From positions 533,418-597,417 of the forward strand of contig NZ_CP050253.1 in the NCBI RefSeq assembly GCF_011745665.1: DNA of 64,000 bases, in the 5' to 3' direction. Of the stretch, positions 8,062 to 19,557 are shown piece by piece (within the stretch, counting starts at the first letter, position 1; every line of letters begins with the position of its first letter). A program made the position numbers and the translations under genes. This stretch comes from Zophobihabitans entericus (GTDB lineage: Bacteria; Pseudomonadota; Gammaproteobacteria; Enterobacterales; Orbaceae). Below the pieces are notes generated by a model. The model made no database searches and was not told the origin of the DNA. It saw only the letters and a list, made by a program, of their open reading frames with translations.

Positions 8062-10440
8062 ATGATTACCGATCCATTTTTTGATCGAGAAGCGGAGAAA
8101 TATGAATCTCCTATCGCCAGTCGTGAACTGATTCTCGATTATCTACAAAAAACAGCCAAACCTGTTAATCTGGAAAAGATTGCAGAGGCCATGTCTATTA
8201 CCAGTGACGATCAAAAGACCGCGTTACATCGTCGTTTACGCGCGATGGAGCGCGACGGGCAACTGATCTTTACCCGTAAACAATGTTACGCCTTACCTGA
8301 AAAATTTGACATGATCAAAGGTTCTGTCATCGGACATCGTGAAGGATACGGATTCCTGCGTGTAGAAGGTGAGAAAGAAGATTACTATTTATCACCGGAT
8401 CAAATGAAACTGGCATTACATGGCGATGTGGTCATGGCTCAGCCAATAGGCAAAAAATTTAAAGGTAAGCAGGAAGCCAGAATTGTTCGTATCTTAGAAC
8501 CACGTAATAATTTAATTGTTGGACGTTACTTTATCGAACAGGGTATTGGTTTTGTGGTACCTGATGATAGCCGACTCTGTTTTGATATTTTAATTGCTGA
8601 AAAACCAGAACAAACTATTCGTATGGGTTCTGTTGTCGTTGTTGAATTACAGCAAAGACCAGAACGTCGTCAACGTGCAGTTGGCCGTATCACTGAAATT
8701 CTTGGTGAGAATATGGAGACTGATCTGGCGATTGAAATCGCTATTCGTACCCATGAAATCCCTCATGTATTGCCTGATGCGGTTCTGACTCAGGTCTCTG
8801 GTTTTACTGAAGAGGTGCCGGAAGAGGCCAAACAAGGTCGCTTAGATTTACGCTCATTACCACTAATCACTATTGATGGTGAAGACGCTCGCGACTTTGA
8901 TGATGCCGTCTATTGTGAGAAAAAAACTGGTGGTGGCTGGCGTTTATGGGTGGCTATTGCTGACGTGAGTTACTACGTCCGACCAAAAACAGCGCTGGAT
9001 AAAGATGCCTGCCAGCGTGGTACATCAGTTTACTTCCCGTCACGGGTTATTCCGATGCTGCCGGAGGTATTATCAAATGGTTTATGTTCATTAAATCCAC
9101 AGGTTGATCGTCTGTGTATGGTTTGTGAAATGACGATCTCAGCCAAAGGTAAGCTTACTTCTTACCAGTTCTATGAAGCAGTGATGAATTCACACGCTCG
9201 TATGACTTATACCAAAGTGGCTAAAATTCTTGAGGGTGATCCTGAACTGCGCGAGCATTATGCTGATTTAGTACCTCACCTGGAAGATATTTATAGTTTA
9301 TATAAGACGCTTGACCGTGTACGTGAAGAGCGTGGTGCTATTGCGTTTGAATCACCAGAACCAAAATTTATTTTTAATGCCGATAAACGTATTGAAAGCG
9401 TTGAAGTTGCTGAGCGTAATGACGCTCATAAGATTATTGAAGAGTGTATGATTATGGCGAACGTGGCTGCAGCTAAGTTTGTTACTAAAGCTGGTATTCC
9501 GTCACTATTCCGTATTCATGATTTACCTGATAGCGAACGCTTAATGGGGCTTAGAGCCGTACTGGCTGAGCTTGGACTTGTTCTGTCTGGTGGCGATAAT
9601 CCAAAACCTAAAGACGTGGCAGAACTGCTTACTTTAGTCGCTGATCGGCCAGATCGGGAAATGATTCAGACTTTAGTTTTACGCTCAATGAAACAGGCGG
9701 TTTACGATCCGGATAATCGCGGTCACTTTGGCTTAGCGTTACAGGAGTATGCACATTTTACTTCACCAATTCGTCGTTATCCTGATTTATTATTACACCG
9801 GGCAATTAAATGGATTATTGCACATGATAAACAGCAGGAGAGTCAAACTGGTGGCTGGCGTTATGATATGCCAGAAATGCTCTACTTTGGTCAACACTGT
9901 TCAATGACAGAGCGCCGTGCCGATGAAGCTGTACGCGATGTGGTGGACTGGCTTAAATGTGACTTTATGCAAGACCACGTGGGCGAAGTATTTAAAGGTA
10001 TTATTTCCAGTATCACTAACTTTGGGTTCTTTGTTCGCTTAGACGATCTTTATATTGATGGTCTGGTACATGTGTCATCACTGGAAAATGACTATTACTC
10101 TTATGATTCAGTACGTCATCGCTTAGTGGGTGAAGCATCTGGCTATGCTTATCGGTTAGGCGACAGAGTGACTGTTAAAGTAGAAGCAAGTAATCCGGAA
10201 GATCGTAAAATCGATTTCTCATTAATTGAAAGTGATAAAAAACCACAACGAGCAGGTAAAACAGCTAAAGACAATCGTAAAAAATCCGCTAAAATGTCTG
10301 CTGCAAAAGATCAGCGTGGTGAATGGGATGCTGATAAACCGATGAAGAAAAAACGTCGCGGGCAAGATAATCCTTATGCACCAAAAAAAGCTGAGAAATC
10401 AGGCTCTAAACATAAAAGTGGAAAGAAGAATAAACGATGA
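8062..10440 (+). CDS. rnr: Ribonuclease R
   Basis: This 3'-5' exoribonuclease degrades structured RNA and takes part in trans-translation quality control. The 792-residue protein has an N-terminal winged-helix region (about 20-85), cold-shock domains (about 85-235), the RNB catalytic domain with [12 protein letters not shown] (about 272-283, metal-binding Asp residues), an S1 domain (about 645-730, [18 protein letters not shown]) and a Lys-rich tail (about 740-792), as in E. coli RNase R. A ribosome site AAGGA precedes the ATG, and a TATAAT at 8034-8039 may belong to a promoter. Its stop overlaps the rlmB start by four bases. Confidence 0.97.
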   Translation: MITDPFFDREAEKYESPIASRELILDYLQKTAKPVNLEKIAEAMSITSDDQKTALHRRLRAMERDGQLIFTRKQCYALPEKFDMIKGSVIGHREGYGFLRVEGEKEDYYLSPDQMKLALHGDVVMAQPIGKKFKGKQEARIVRILEPRNNLIVGRYFIEQGIGFVVPDDSRLCFDILIAEKPEQTIRMGSVVVVELQQRPERRQRAVGRITEILGENMETDLAIEIAIRTHEIPHVLPDAVLTQVSGFTEEVPEEAKQGRLDLRSLPLITIDGEDARDFDDAVYCEKKTGGGWRLWVAIADVSYYVRPKTALDKDACQRGTSVYFPSRVIPMLPEVLSNGLCSLNPQVDRLCMVCEMTISAKGKLTSYQFYEAVMNSHARMTYTKVAKILEGDPELREHYADLVPHLEDIYSLYKTLDRVREERGAIAFESPEPKFIFNADKRIESVEVAERNDAHKIIEECMIMANVAAAKFVTKAGIPSLFRIHDLPDSERLMGLRAVLAELGLVLSGGDNPKPKDVAELLTLVADRPDREMIQTLVLRSMKQAVYDPDNRGHFGLALQEYAHFTSPIRRYPDLLLHRAIKWIIAHDKQQESQTGGWRYDMPEMLYFGQHCSMTERRADEAVRDVVDWLKCDFMQDHVGEVFKGIISSITNFGFFVRLDDLYIDGLVHVSSLENDYYSYDSVRHRLVGEASGYAYRLGDRVTVKVEASNPEDRKIDFSLIESDKKPQRAGKTAKDNRKKSAKMSAAKDQRGEWDADKPMKKKRRGQDNPYAPKKAEKSGSKHKSGKKNKR

Positions 10441-11177
10441 GTGAAATAATTTATGGTATTCACGCTGTTCAGTCTTTACTTGAGCGCAATCCTGAAAGAT
10501 TTTTAGAAATCTATATGCTAAAAGGACGTGAAGATAAGCGCTTAATGTCCTTAATTCAGCAAATAGAGAAAATGGGGTTAACGGTGCGTGTCACTACGCG
10601 TCAATGGCTTGATGAACAATCAGAACATGGTGTGCATCAGGGCATTTTGGCTAAAGTAAAAGAGAGCACGCAGTATCAGGAAGGTGACTTGCCAACACTG
10701 CTGGAACAGACTGAAAATCCATTTATTCTGATTCTGGATGGTGTCACGGATCCGCATAATTTAGGCGCCTGTCTGCGTAGTGCAGATGCTGCCGGTGCAA
10801 ATATGATCATTGTTCCCAAGGATCGTTCTGCTCCACTAAATGGTATTGCTAAAAAGGTGGCTAGTGGTGCTGCTGATAATGTACCGGTGATTCGAGTAAC
10901 CAATCTGGCCAGAACGATGCGTCTCCTGCAAGAGTATCATGTCTGGATTGTTGGGACATCTGGTGATGCTGAGCATACTTTATATGAAAGTCAGTTTAAA
11001 GGTGCACTTGCACTTGTCATGGGAGCCGAAGGGGAAGGTATGCGCCGTCTGACTCGTGAGCATTGTGATGAACTGATTAGTATTCCAATGGCAGGTACTG
11101 TATCTTCCTTGAACGTATCTGTAGCAACGGGTATCTGTTTATTTGAAATTGTCCGTCAACGACTGGCGACAAAGTAA
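10437..11177 (+). CDS. rlmB: 23S rRNA (guanosine-2251-2'-O)-methyltransferase
   Basis: RlmB methylates the ribose of G2251 in the peptidyl-transferase P loop of 23S rRNA. The 246-residue protein has an N-terminal substrate-binding domain (about 1-75) and a SPOUT methyltransferase domain with the SpoU motifs [19 protein letters not shown] (about 100-118), [12 protein letters not shown] and [19 protein letters not shown] near the end. It starts within the rnr stop (ATGA), as in E. coli, where the two genes are also adjacent. Confidence 0.96.
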   Translation: MSEIIYGIHAVQSLLERNPERFLEIYMLKGREDKRLMSLIQQIEKMGLTVRVTTRQWLDEQSEHGVHQGILAKVKESTQYQEGDLPTLLEQTENPFILILDGVTDPHNLGACLRSADAAGANMIIVPKDRSAPLNGIAKKVASGAADNVPVIRVTNLARTMRLLQEYHVWIVGTSGDAEHTLYESQFKGALALVMGAEGEGMRRLTREHCDELISIPMAGTVSSLNVSVATGICLFEIVRQRLATK

Positions 11178-11237
11178 CGAAATGAAAATAACCCAATTAT
11201 CTATCCGAGTGAACACGATTAAATTATAGGATAAATT

Positions 11238-11834
11238 ATGTTTGGCCGATTATTACAGAAAATTTTACCGAAAAAGAAGCAAGCAAAAGAGTTAACAGCC
11301 AGAGAGTTAAGCGGACGTAATAATGTCGGATACCCAACCATTCAGCTTTCTCGTGAAAGTGATGAACTGGTTAAAAAATATTACAAAGGTATTCGCCCGG
11401 CAATTCAATTCTATAAAGAGACACTTTTCTTTAAATGGGGACCAACATTTATTGAAGAATCCCTGTCCGATGAGCAATTAGCAGCGCTTTCTGGTCGTAA
11501 TGTGCAGATGGTCTATCTGCTTTTATTTCGGGATATGTTGCGTCATATTGCGCCTTATGTGCACCCTAAAAACGCTCATGATAATTGGGTAGAGACCCTG
11601 TCTCAGGAAATACTGGATAATTGTCAGATGCTGAGTGATGCTGATGACCATGATGTCGAGACTAAGAAAGCGCTGTTTGCTGGCACTGAAATTTATAATA
11701 TTGAGACAGAAGAGCCACAAGCGTGGATTGAACCTCTGGTTGCTCTGGCTGCTTTCCCTGCTGATAAGCTGTATCGTGCTCATCGGGCACTGCTTACAAC
11801 GATGCTTAAGAAGCTCAATAAAGATAATAAATAA
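11238..11834 (+). CDS. Unrecognised cytoplasmic protein, 198 residues
   Basis: I do not recognise the family. The product starts with a basic stretch (MFGRLLQKILPKKKQAK), has no signal peptide or membrane segment, and looks largely helical and charged, with a hydrophobic helix near 91-102 (VQMVYLLLFRDM). No catalytic motif is evident. It lies 60 bases after rlmB on the same strand, with AGGAT before the ATG, so it may be the last gene of the rnr-rlmB unit. Normal codon use and the terminator directly after it support a real gene. Confidence 0.75.
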   Translation: MFGRLLQKILPKKKQAKELTARELSGRNNVGYPTIQLSRESDELVKKYYKGIRPAIQFYKETLFFKWGPTFIEESLSDEQLAALSGRNVQMVYLLLFRDMLRHIAPYVHPKNAHDNWVETLSQEILDNCQMLSDADDHDVETKKALFAGTEIYNIETEEPQAWIEPLVALAAFPADKLYRAHRALLTTMLKKLNKDNK

Positions 11835-11846
11835 AAACTGAAAATA

Positions 11847-11878
11847 AATCAAAGAGTTATAGATTTAACTCTTTGATT
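11847..11878. terminator. Bidirectional terminator hairpin (13-bp stem) between convergent genes
   Basis: AATCAAAGAGTTA (11847-11859) pairs perfectly with TAACTCTTTGATT (11866-11878) across a 6-base loop, between the + strand gene ending at 11834 and metF ending at 11895. The AATCAAAG arm recurs in other 3'-end hairpins of this window. Confidence 0.85.
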
Positions 11879-11894
11879 ATATTCAGATTAATAA

Positions 11895-13990
<2,096 letters not shown>

Positions 13991-14027
13991 AATATTGCCA
14001 GCCTGTAAGTTAAGACAGAATAAATTT

Positions 14028-14055
14028 AGCATAACAGAAAAAATAAAGACGTCAA
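14028..14055 (-). promoter_or_regulatory. metB promoter
   Basis: On the minus strand TTGACG (14050-14055), a 16-base spacer and TATGCT (14028-14033) give a strong sigma-70 promoter. Its -35 box overlaps the first MetJ box, so bound repressor would exclude polymerase. Confidence 0.8.
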
Positions 14056-14086
14056 TATGTCTGGATGTCTAAATATCTTGATGTGT
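14047..14086. promoter_or_regulatory. MetJ operator, five tandem met boxes
   Basis: Five contiguous 8-mers resemble the met box AGACGTCT: AGACGTCA, ATATGTCT, GGATGTCT, AAATATCT and TGATGTGT. They lie between the -35 boxes of the divergent metB and metJ promoters, as in E. coli. MetJ with S-adenosylmethionine binds such arrays cooperatively. Confidence 0.9.
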
Positions 14087-14089
14087 AGA

Positions 14090-14118
14090 TTGCGAAAAAT
14101 CTAAATTACCGCTAAAAT
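14090..14118 (+). promoter_or_regulatory. metJ promoter
   Basis: TTGCGA (14090-14095), a 17-base spacer and TAAAAT (14113-14118) lie just beyond the met boxes and point toward metJ, consistent with autorepression. Confidence 0.7.
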
Positions 14119-14196
14119 TAGCATAGTGAAAATAACCTGACTCAAAACAGGCTTTATTTGCAATGAACAATTATTATTTAATTATAGGTAATTAAT

Positions 14197-14514
14197 ATGG
14201 CCGAGTGGGACGGTGATTATGTCAGCCCTTATGCTGAACATGGTAAGAAAAGCGAACAAGTAAAAAAAATTACAGTATCAATTCCATTAAAAGTATTAAA
14301 AATTTTAACTGATGAACGTACTCGTCGTCAGGTAAATAATCTACGTCGTGCCACTAATAGTGAATTACTGTGTGAAGCATTTTTACATGCGTTTACTGGT
14401 CAGCCACTACCAAGTGATGAAGATTTACTAAAAGATCGTACTGACGGTATTCCGCAAGCGGCTAAGCAGAAGATGCGTGAACTTGGAATTGATCCGGATA
14501 AATTAGATTACTAA
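14197..14514 (+). CDS. metJ: Methionine repressor MetJ
   Basis: MetJ is the SAM-dependent ribbon-helix-helix repressor of methionine synthesis and uptake. The 105-residue product is nearly collinear with E. coli MetJ: N-terminal [21 protein letters not shown], the DNA-binding beta strand KKITVSIPL (about 23-31), and [26 protein letters not shown] (helices that form the dimer and SAM site). It is divergent from metB with the operator between, and its targets here include the metNIQ promoter 6 kb away. A terminator follows at once. Confidence 0.98.
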   Translation: MAEWDGDYVSPYAEHGKKSEQVKKITVSIPLKVLKILTDERTRRQVNNLRRATNSELLCEAFLHAFTGQPLPSDEDLLKDRTDGIPQAAKQKMRELGIDPDKLDY

Positions 14515-14540
14515 TGAGTTTGGTGAATAACAGATAATAA

Positions 14541-14564
14541 AAAAGGCGCTTAAAGCGCCTTTTT
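14541..14564. terminator. Bidirectional terminator between metJ and rpmE
   Basis: AAAAGGCGCTT and AAGCGCCTTTT form a tight stem with A- and T-runs on each side, serving both convergent genes. Confidence 0.93.
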
Positions 14565-14584
14565 GCATTCCACGGTACAGGTAA

Positions 14585-14800
14585 TTATTTTTTACCGCCA
14601 ACCATAGCAAAACGTTGTTTGAATTTATCAACACGTCCACCAGTTGCAACATCACGTTGTTTACCTGTATAGAATGGGTGACACTCACCACAAACGTCAA
14701 GATTGATATCGTGACCTAAAGTAGAGTGAGTTTTAATTACGTTACCGCAAGAACACGTTGCCGTAATCGCTGTATATTTTGGATGAATATCTTGTTTCAT
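14585..14800 (-). CDS. rpmE: 50S ribosomal protein L31 (zinc-binding form)
   Basis: L31 forms part of the B1b intersubunit bridge. The true start is ATG at 14798-14800 ([10 protein letters not shown]), preceded by GAGG; the frame is open for 39 more codons but these have no family match. The 71-residue protein has all four zinc Cys (16, 18, 37, 40), so it is the C+ form that can act as a zinc reserve. It has its own consensus promoter and an about 80-base leader. Confidence 0.97.
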   Translation of the reverse strand: MKQDIHPKYTAITATCSCGNVIKTHSTLGHDINLDVCGECHPFYTGKQRDVATGGRVDKFKQRFAMVGGKK

Positions 14801-14888
14801 AGAAACCTCGGTTTTGTACGTATCGCTATACAAGCCACTTTGGTTGTACACCATACGAATGTTAGTAGAACATGGATTTAGGGCGCAG

Positions 14889-14917
14889 ATTATATAGATC
14901 TGTTCCCTAATTGTCAA
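14889..14917 (-). promoter_or_regulatory. Full-consensus rpmE promoter
   Basis: On the minus strand TTGACA (14912-14917), exactly 17 bases, then TATAAT (14889-14894), with a GC-rich discriminator (CTGCGCCC) as in stringently controlled ribosomal promoters. It lies directly after the degS stop. Confidence 0.92.
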
Positions 14918-14925
14918 GTATAGTC

Positions 14926-15972
14926 TTAGTTTGGATGTCTTTCCACTGTAATTTTCAGCTCAAGCTTTTCACCATTACGCAGAACAGTGACCGGGATTTC
15001 AGTACCTGGTTTAAGCTCGGCAATTTCATCCATCGTTTCAAGAATTGAGGTAACAGGCTTGTTGTTTACATTGATCAGAATATCTTTTGGTTCAATACCT
15101 GCTTTTTCAGCAGGGCCATCAGCATTAGTCACTAAAATTCCCATCATTTTAGAAGGTTCATTATTTTGTGATGGATTAAACTCCAGCCCGTCAACACCAA
15201 TATAACCCCGAATAATTTGCCCATCTTCGATTAGTTTATTCATAATTTTAGTGGCGAGAGTGGTTGGAATCGCAAAACCTAGTCCTTCAGGAATTTCGGT
15301 TCCCAGAGTCTTAGAAAAAGATAGCGTATTAATACCGACCAGTTCACCAAGAGTATTTACCAGAGCGCCACCAGAGTTACCGTGATTGATAGAAGCATCA
15401 GTTTGAATAAAGTTTTGACGACGATAAGGACTAAGACCATCGCGTCCAGTGGCACTGATAATACCCTGAGTGATTGTTTGTCCGATATTATAAGGGTTAC
15501 CAATTGCCAGCACGACATCACCAATACCTGGTTCACGCTTCGGGTTAATAGGAATAACCGGCAGATTGGTTGCTTCGATTTTAACTACAGCAATATCAAC
15601 CAGTTGGTCAGAACCAACTAAAATAGCTTCAAATAAACGTCCGTCTTGTAAAATCACAATAATCTGTTCTGCTTCAGCGATAACGTGATAGTTGGTGATG
15701 ATGTAACCTTGCTCTGTCATGATTACGCCAGAGCCAATAGGCTGGATACCAGAATTTTGTTTTTGTGGGTTATTACTAATACTACGACTATAAATATTGA
15801 CCACTGCCGGTGCAGCGGCTTTAACTGCATTGCGATAACTCAATGGCTGATCAGTGAAAATCGAATCAGGAATAATCGATTTATCATCACTTCTCAATGA
15901 CGGAAACAGAATCAGTAAGACTATCGCAAGGACAGTACCAATAAATGCCGGCCAAAGAATTTTTTTTAGCAT
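14926..15972 (-). CDS. degS: Periplasmic serine endoprotease DegS (sigma-E pathway)
   Basis: DegS is the inner-membrane-anchored protease that cuts anti-sigma factor RseA when misfolded porin tails bind its PDZ domain. The 348-residue protein has an N-terminal anchor (about 5-26), a trypsin-like domain with His96 (TNYHVI), Asp126 (VDIAVV) and Ser200 (NHGNSGGAL), and a single PDZ domain (about 255-345). One PDZ domain plus an uncleaved anchor separates it from DegP/DegQ. No degQ neighbour is present, unlike in E. coli. Confidence 0.95.
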   Translation of the reverse strand: MLKKILWPAFIGTVLAIVLLILFPSLRSDDKSIIPDSIFTDQPLSYRNAVKAAAPAVVNIYSRSISNNPQKQNSGIQPIGSGVIMTEQGYIITNYHVIAEAEQIIVILQDGRLFEAILVGSDQLVDIAVVKIEATNLPVIPINPKREPGIGDVVLAIGNPYNIGQTITQGIISATGRDGLSPYRRQNFIQTDASINHGNSGGALVNTLGELVGINTLSFSKTLGTEIPEGLGFAIPTTLATKIMNKLIEDGQIIRGYIGVDGLEFNPSQNNEPSKMMGILVTNADGPAEKAGIEPKDILINVNNKPVTSILETMDEIAELKPGTEIPVTVLRNGEKLELKITVERHPN

Positions 15973-16094
15973 AGGTTAAGTGTCTTATTTATCAAGTGAA
16001 GGATAAGGTAATATCGCAGGAACAACCTGTCTCGTCAACTATAAAAGCGATATTTTAAAATCGGTAACTCAGTAAAATTACAGTAGAAATTTAA

Positions 16095-16817
16095 TTAACG
16101 TCGCTTATTTAGTTTTTCAAGATCAATTACGGTTGCCAGCTGTCCTTGTACCTGCCAGCGAATATTAAAATCAAATAGTTGCATACCATATTGTTGTAGA
16201 TCTGTATTTTTATGTTTATACGCCGGTCGGGGATCTTGTTGAATAACTTGCTCTATCAATGGTTGTAGTTGTGGGTAAGCATTTTGATATTGCTGAATTT
16301 GTTGCATAAAAACTTCTGAAAAACTGACCTGCAATTTATCATTTTCTGGTGCCAGCTGCGCATAACCGGCAAGTGCATCCGGATAGGAGTCCGCATAGGG
16401 AATATACGGTTTTATATCGATAATCGGAGTTCCATCAAGTAAATCTACACTGCCAAGTTGCAGAATGATGTTTTCTTTTTCAATGTGGATTCCTTTTAGT
16501 TCCACTGCAGATAAACCAAGATTGTTAGGGCGAAATGTTGAGCGGGAGGCAAATACGCCGATACGTTCGTTTCCTCCCAAACGAGGTGGGCGAACTGTTG
16601 GATGCCAGCCTTGTGCTGTGGTCTGATGAAATAAAAAAATTAACCAGAGATGACTAAACTGCTCAAGCCCTTTCACCATTTCCGGATTATTATAGGGTGC
16701 GAGTAAATGCAGTTCACCTGTTCCTGCTGGTGCAAGACTTGGCTGGCGCGGAATGGCAAATTTCTCTTTATAAGGAGAACGAATAATGCCGACAGGTGAA
16801 ATTTTAGTTTCTGTCAT
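16095..16817 (-). CDS. trmO: tRNA (N6-threonylcarbamoyladenosine-37-N6)-methyltransferase TrmO
   Basis: TrmO methylates t6A37 to m6t6A in threonine tRNAs. The 240-residue product has the UPF0066 core: VGIIRSPYKEKFAIPRQPSL at the N-terminus, GLEQFSHLWLIFLFHQ, RPPRLGGNERIGVFASRSTFRPNNLGLS and the motif GTPIIDIKPYIPYAD. The C-terminal extension (about 165-240) is that of the E. coli YaeB type. It is followed on the same strand by nothing close; ridA lies 17 bases upstream and may be co-transcribed. Confidence 0.93.
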   Translation of the reverse strand: MTETKISPVGIIRSPYKEKFAIPRQPSLAPAGTGELHLLAPYNNPEMVKGLEQFSHLWLIFLFHQTTAQGWHPTVRPPRLGGNERIGVFASRSTFRPNNLGLSAVELKGIHIEKENIILQLGSVDLLDGTPIIDIKPYIPYADSYPDALAGYAQLAPENDKLQVSFSEVFMQQIQQYQNAYPQLQPLIEQVIQQDPRPAYKHKNTDLQQYGMQLFDFNIRWQVQGQLATVIDLEKLNKRR

Positions 16818-16834
16818 CAGGAATGTTTTCTTAA

Positions 16835-17218
16835 TTATCTGGCTGAGATCGCTTCGATTTCAACTTTAGCATCACGCGGCAGACGAGCTACCTGTACACA
16901 AGAACGAGCTGGGTAGCGTGCGTTATGTGTTTTAAAGAACGCCTCATACACTTCATTGACTGCGTTAAAATCATTGAGATCCGCTAAGAAAATGGTGGTT
17001 TTTACGATGTTACCAACCGATAAGCCTGCAGCACTTAAAATCGCTTTGATATTTTTTAGGCATTGTTGTGTCTGTTCTTTAATATCTTCAGGCATTGAGC
17101 CTGTGACCGGATCTAAAGGAATTTGTCCGGAAGCAAAAATTAGGTTACCTAAATCAACGCCTTGTACATAAGGGCCAATTGCTGCTGGAGCTTTGTCTGT
17201 ACTAATTGTTGTTGCCAT
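16835..17218 (-). CDS. ridA: 2-iminobutanoate/2-iminopropanoate deaminase
   Basis: RidA hydrolyses reactive enamine/imine intermediates released by PLP enzymes such as threonine dehydratase. The 127-residue length is typical. Family marks are GPYVQGVDLGNLIFASGQIP (15-34), the catalytic Arg105 in RYPARSCVQVARLP, and Glu120 in KVEIEAIS. It is the first of a short unit with trmO. Assignment as RidA rather than the paralogue TdcF is by general similarity and is less certain. Confidence 0.9.
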   Translation of the reverse strand: MATTISTDKAPAAIGPYVQGVDLGNLIFASGQIPLDPVTGSMPEDIKEQTQQCLKNIKAILSAAGLSVGNIVKTTIFLADLNDFNAVNEVYEAFFKTHNARYPARSCVQVARLPRDAKVEIEAISAR

Positions 17219-17410
17219 TGTTTGTTCCTTATATGAGTATGTATTTTATGTTGTTTTTATCAGAGATGGTTTAATCAACCAGATAAAATAGCAGGATATT
17301 ATTTTTACATATTTTCATTATTTTAAATAGATAAGATAAAAATATCAGCTGAATAATCACAAAATCGTTTTATAATTCTTATGATTAAATAATTTCTACA
17401 AGGGAATCAC

Positions 17411-17839
17411 ATGAGTACGTGGCTGATTTATGCTTTGCTTTCGGCAGTATTTGCTGCTTTTGTGGCTATTTTAGGTAAAGTTGGACTGCAAAGTCTGGAT
17501 GCCAATACTGCAACCGCTATCCGTTCTGTTGTTATGGCTCTGTTTCTGATTGGTGTGGTTTTTATACAGGGAAAAACTGGGCTAATTGGTGAAGTGCTTG
17601 CCAATAAAAAAGCGTTACTATTTATTGTATTAAGTGGTATTGCTGGCGCGTTGTCCTGGTTATTTTATTTTCTGGCTATCAAACATGGGCAAGTTTCTCA
17701 GGTTGTAATGATTGATAAATTGAGTGTTGTCTTTGCAGTTATTCTTGCTGTTATCTTACTGGGTGAGAAGATATCTTTGATGGGAATACTTGGTGTATTA
17801 TTTATTACTGCCGGAGCATTACTGGTTGCTTTAGGTTAA
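17411..17839 (+). CDS. Half-size EamA-family membrane transporter
   Basis: The 142-residue protein has about five hydrophobic segments and one EamA (drug/metabolite transporter) repeat, with GALSWLFYFLAIKHGQVSQV and DKLSVVFAVILAVILLGEK typical of the family. Most EamA proteins have two repeats (about 300 residues); this one must pair with itself or a partner. Substrate unknown. It is a single gene with a bidirectional terminator shared with metQ. Confidence 0.82.
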   Translation: MSTWLIYALLSAVFAAFVAILGKVGLQSLDANTATAIRSVVMALFLIGVVFIQGKTGLIGEVLANKKALLFIVLSGIAGALSWLFYFLAIKHGQVSQVVMIDKLSVVFAVILAVILLGEKISLMGILGVLFITAGALLVALG

Positions 17840-17847
17840 CCTGAAAA

Positions 17848-17877
17848 ACAAAATCCCCAAACAATTGGGGATTTTGT
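17848..17877. terminator. Bidirectional terminator between the EamA gene and metQ
   Basis: ACAAAATCCCCAA (17848-17860) and TTGGGGATTTTGT (17865-17877) form a perfect 13-bp stem with a 4-base loop between convergent genes. Confidence 0.9.
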
Positions 17878-17908
17878 CGTTAAAGAATAACAATTAGATG
17901 GTTAACAA

Positions 17909-18751
17909 TTACCAACCTTTAACAGCGCCACCTTTGAAAATTTCATCAGCTTTAGCTGCAGTAGCATCAGTCTGGAATGCTTTCACAAACGCTTTGATGC
18001 TTGGATTATCTACATCAGCAGTACGTGCAACGATGATATTCACATATGGAGATTCTTTATCTTCAACAAATACACCATCTTTTGGTGTTAAGTTAACCTG
18101 GCTGGCATAAGCAGTATTGATGATAGCTAAATCAACCGTTGAATCATTTAACGCACGTGGTAATTGTGGTGCTTCTAACTCAATAACTTTATAGTTATGT
18201 GGGTTTTCAGCAATATCAAGTACAGTTGGCATTAAACCTTTACCGTCAGCTAATTTGATTAGACCTTTTTGTTGAAGTAATAGTAAAGCACGACCTAAGT
18301 TAGTCGGGTCATTTGGAATCACAATTGTTGCACCGTCTTGTAACTCATCAATAGTTTTGATTTTGTAAGAATATGCAGCAATTGGATAAACAAAGGTATT
18401 ACCTACAATAGATAGTTCATAATGACGACCCGCGATTTGCTCATCTAAATATGGCTTGTGTTGGAATGCGTTAAGGTCAATAAGACCATCATTTAATGCC
18501 TGATTTGGTGTGACATAGTCGTTAAAAATAACAAGCTCAACATCTAAGTTGTATAAATCTTTTGCTTGTTGTTGTACAAATTCAGCAACTTCCAGTTCTG
18601 AACCTGCGATAACACCCACTTTAATTGGCTTTAATGCTTCTTCCTGCGCAGCTGGTGTATTTGCTGATGTTGTTGAAGAGCTATTATCACAACCCGCTAG
18701 CAGGAGTGAACCTGCCAATGTTGCAAGTAAAGCTAATGATTTGAATTTCAT
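17909..18751 (-). CDS. metQ: Methionine-binding lipoprotein MetQ
   Basis: MetQ is the substrate-binding lipoprotein of the MetNIQ ABC importer for D- and L-methionine. The 280-residue product has a lipoprotein signal with lipobox LLAG-C21, then the NlpA domain: IKVGVIAGSE, VFNDYVTPNQALNDG-like IFNDYVTPNQALNDGLID, FQHKPYLD, IPNDPTNLGRALLLLQ and the substrate-site INTAYAS. It is the last gene of the metNIQ operon, 20 bases after metI. Confidence 0.96.
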   Translation of the reverse strand: MKFKSLALLATLAGSLLLAGCDNSSSTTSANTPAAQEEALKPIKVGVIAGSELEVAEFVQQQAKDLYNLDVELVIFNDYVTPNQALNDGLIDLNAFQHKPYLDEQIAGRHYELSIVGNTFVYPIAAYSYKIKTIDELQDGATIVIPNDPTNLGRALLLLQQKGLIKLADGKGLMPTVLDIAENPHNYKVIELEAPQLPRALNDSTVDLAIINTAYASQVNLTPKDGVFVEDKESPYVNIIVARTADVDNPSIKAFVKAFQTDATAAKADEIFKGGAVKGW

Positions 18752-18771
18752 GGTTTACTACTCCTGATTAA

Positions 18772-19557
18772 TTAATGATGTGTGACACGTTTAACTATCT
18801 TATTCCCAATAAACTGAATCATAAAGACAATAATGATCAGAATAACAAGAACAGTATTCATAACTGGTGGCTTATTCATAGTATAGCCATATTGATAAGC
18901 TAACTGACCAAGACCACCTGCACCAACCGCGCCCGCCATTGCGACATAACCAATCAACGTAATTAACGTAATGGTTGTACTGTTTACCAGCACTGGCAGC
19001 GCTTCTGGAATTAAAACTTTTCTGACGATTTGGAATGGTGTTGCACCCATTGAGCGGGCGGCTTCTATTAATCCGCGTGGTATTTCAAGCAGAGCATTTT
19101 CAACCATTCTAGCTATCAGTGGTGACACTCCGATACTTAATGGGACAAGTGCCGCGGTCAAACCGATAAATGTCTTTTTATTGATGACCACTTCCATTAC
19201 CGTTTGAGTAAAGGGGATCATCCAAACCACTAAAATAATAAATGGAATAGAACGGAAGATATTGGTCAATATCGATAATAAGAAATGAATCGATGATGAC
19301 TGTAAAATTTGTCCTGGTCTTGTGGTATATAATAAAACACCCAGTGGTAAGCCGATTAAAGTTCCCCAAAAGCCGGAGGCAATAGTCATCGCTAGCGTTT
19401 CGTCAGTTGCTTGTGCCATTTTGATGATCATCGCTCGAGAAATATCATGGGATGCGGCAAAATCAACAACAACTTGCCAAAATTCAAAGTTGAACATATA
19501 ACGAATTAAAGTTTCAAACGGCTTAAAGTCAGGTAAAAAACTTAATAAATCAAACAT
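18772..19557 (-). CDS. metI: Methionine ABC transporter permease MetI (N-terminally extended)
   Basis: The 261-residue permease has five membrane segments, the family run [21 protein letters not shown], the coupling-helix motif [21 protein letters not shown], and [19 protein letters not shown] near the C-terminus. It is about 40 residues longer than E. coli MetI (217) at the N-terminus; a later ATG (residue 43) would give the usual length. I keep the long form because its start overlaps the end of metN by eight bases and has GAGG nine bases upstream. Confidence 0.93.
   Translation of the reverse strand: MFDLLSFLPDFKPFETLIRYMFNFEFWQVVVDFAASHDISRAMIIKMAQATDETLAMTIASGFWGTLIGLPLGVLLYTTRPGQILQSSSIHFLLSILTNIFRSIPFIILVVWMIPFTQTVMEVVINKKTFIGLTAALVPLSIGVSPLIARMVENALLEIPRGLIEAARSMGATPFQIVRKVLIPEALPVLVNSTTITLITLIGYVAMAGAVGAGGLGQLAYQYGYTMNKPPVMNTVLVILIIIVFMIQFIGNKIVKRVTHH

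Noticed and set aside
13991..14032. Upstream ATG of metB at 14032
   Set aside because: The predicted start of transcription (about 14021) is downstream of it, and the added residues have no family match.
14801..14917. N-terminal extension of rpmE to 14917
   Set aside because: The extension covers the promoter and leader; family alignment, zinc spacing and GAGG support the start at 14800.
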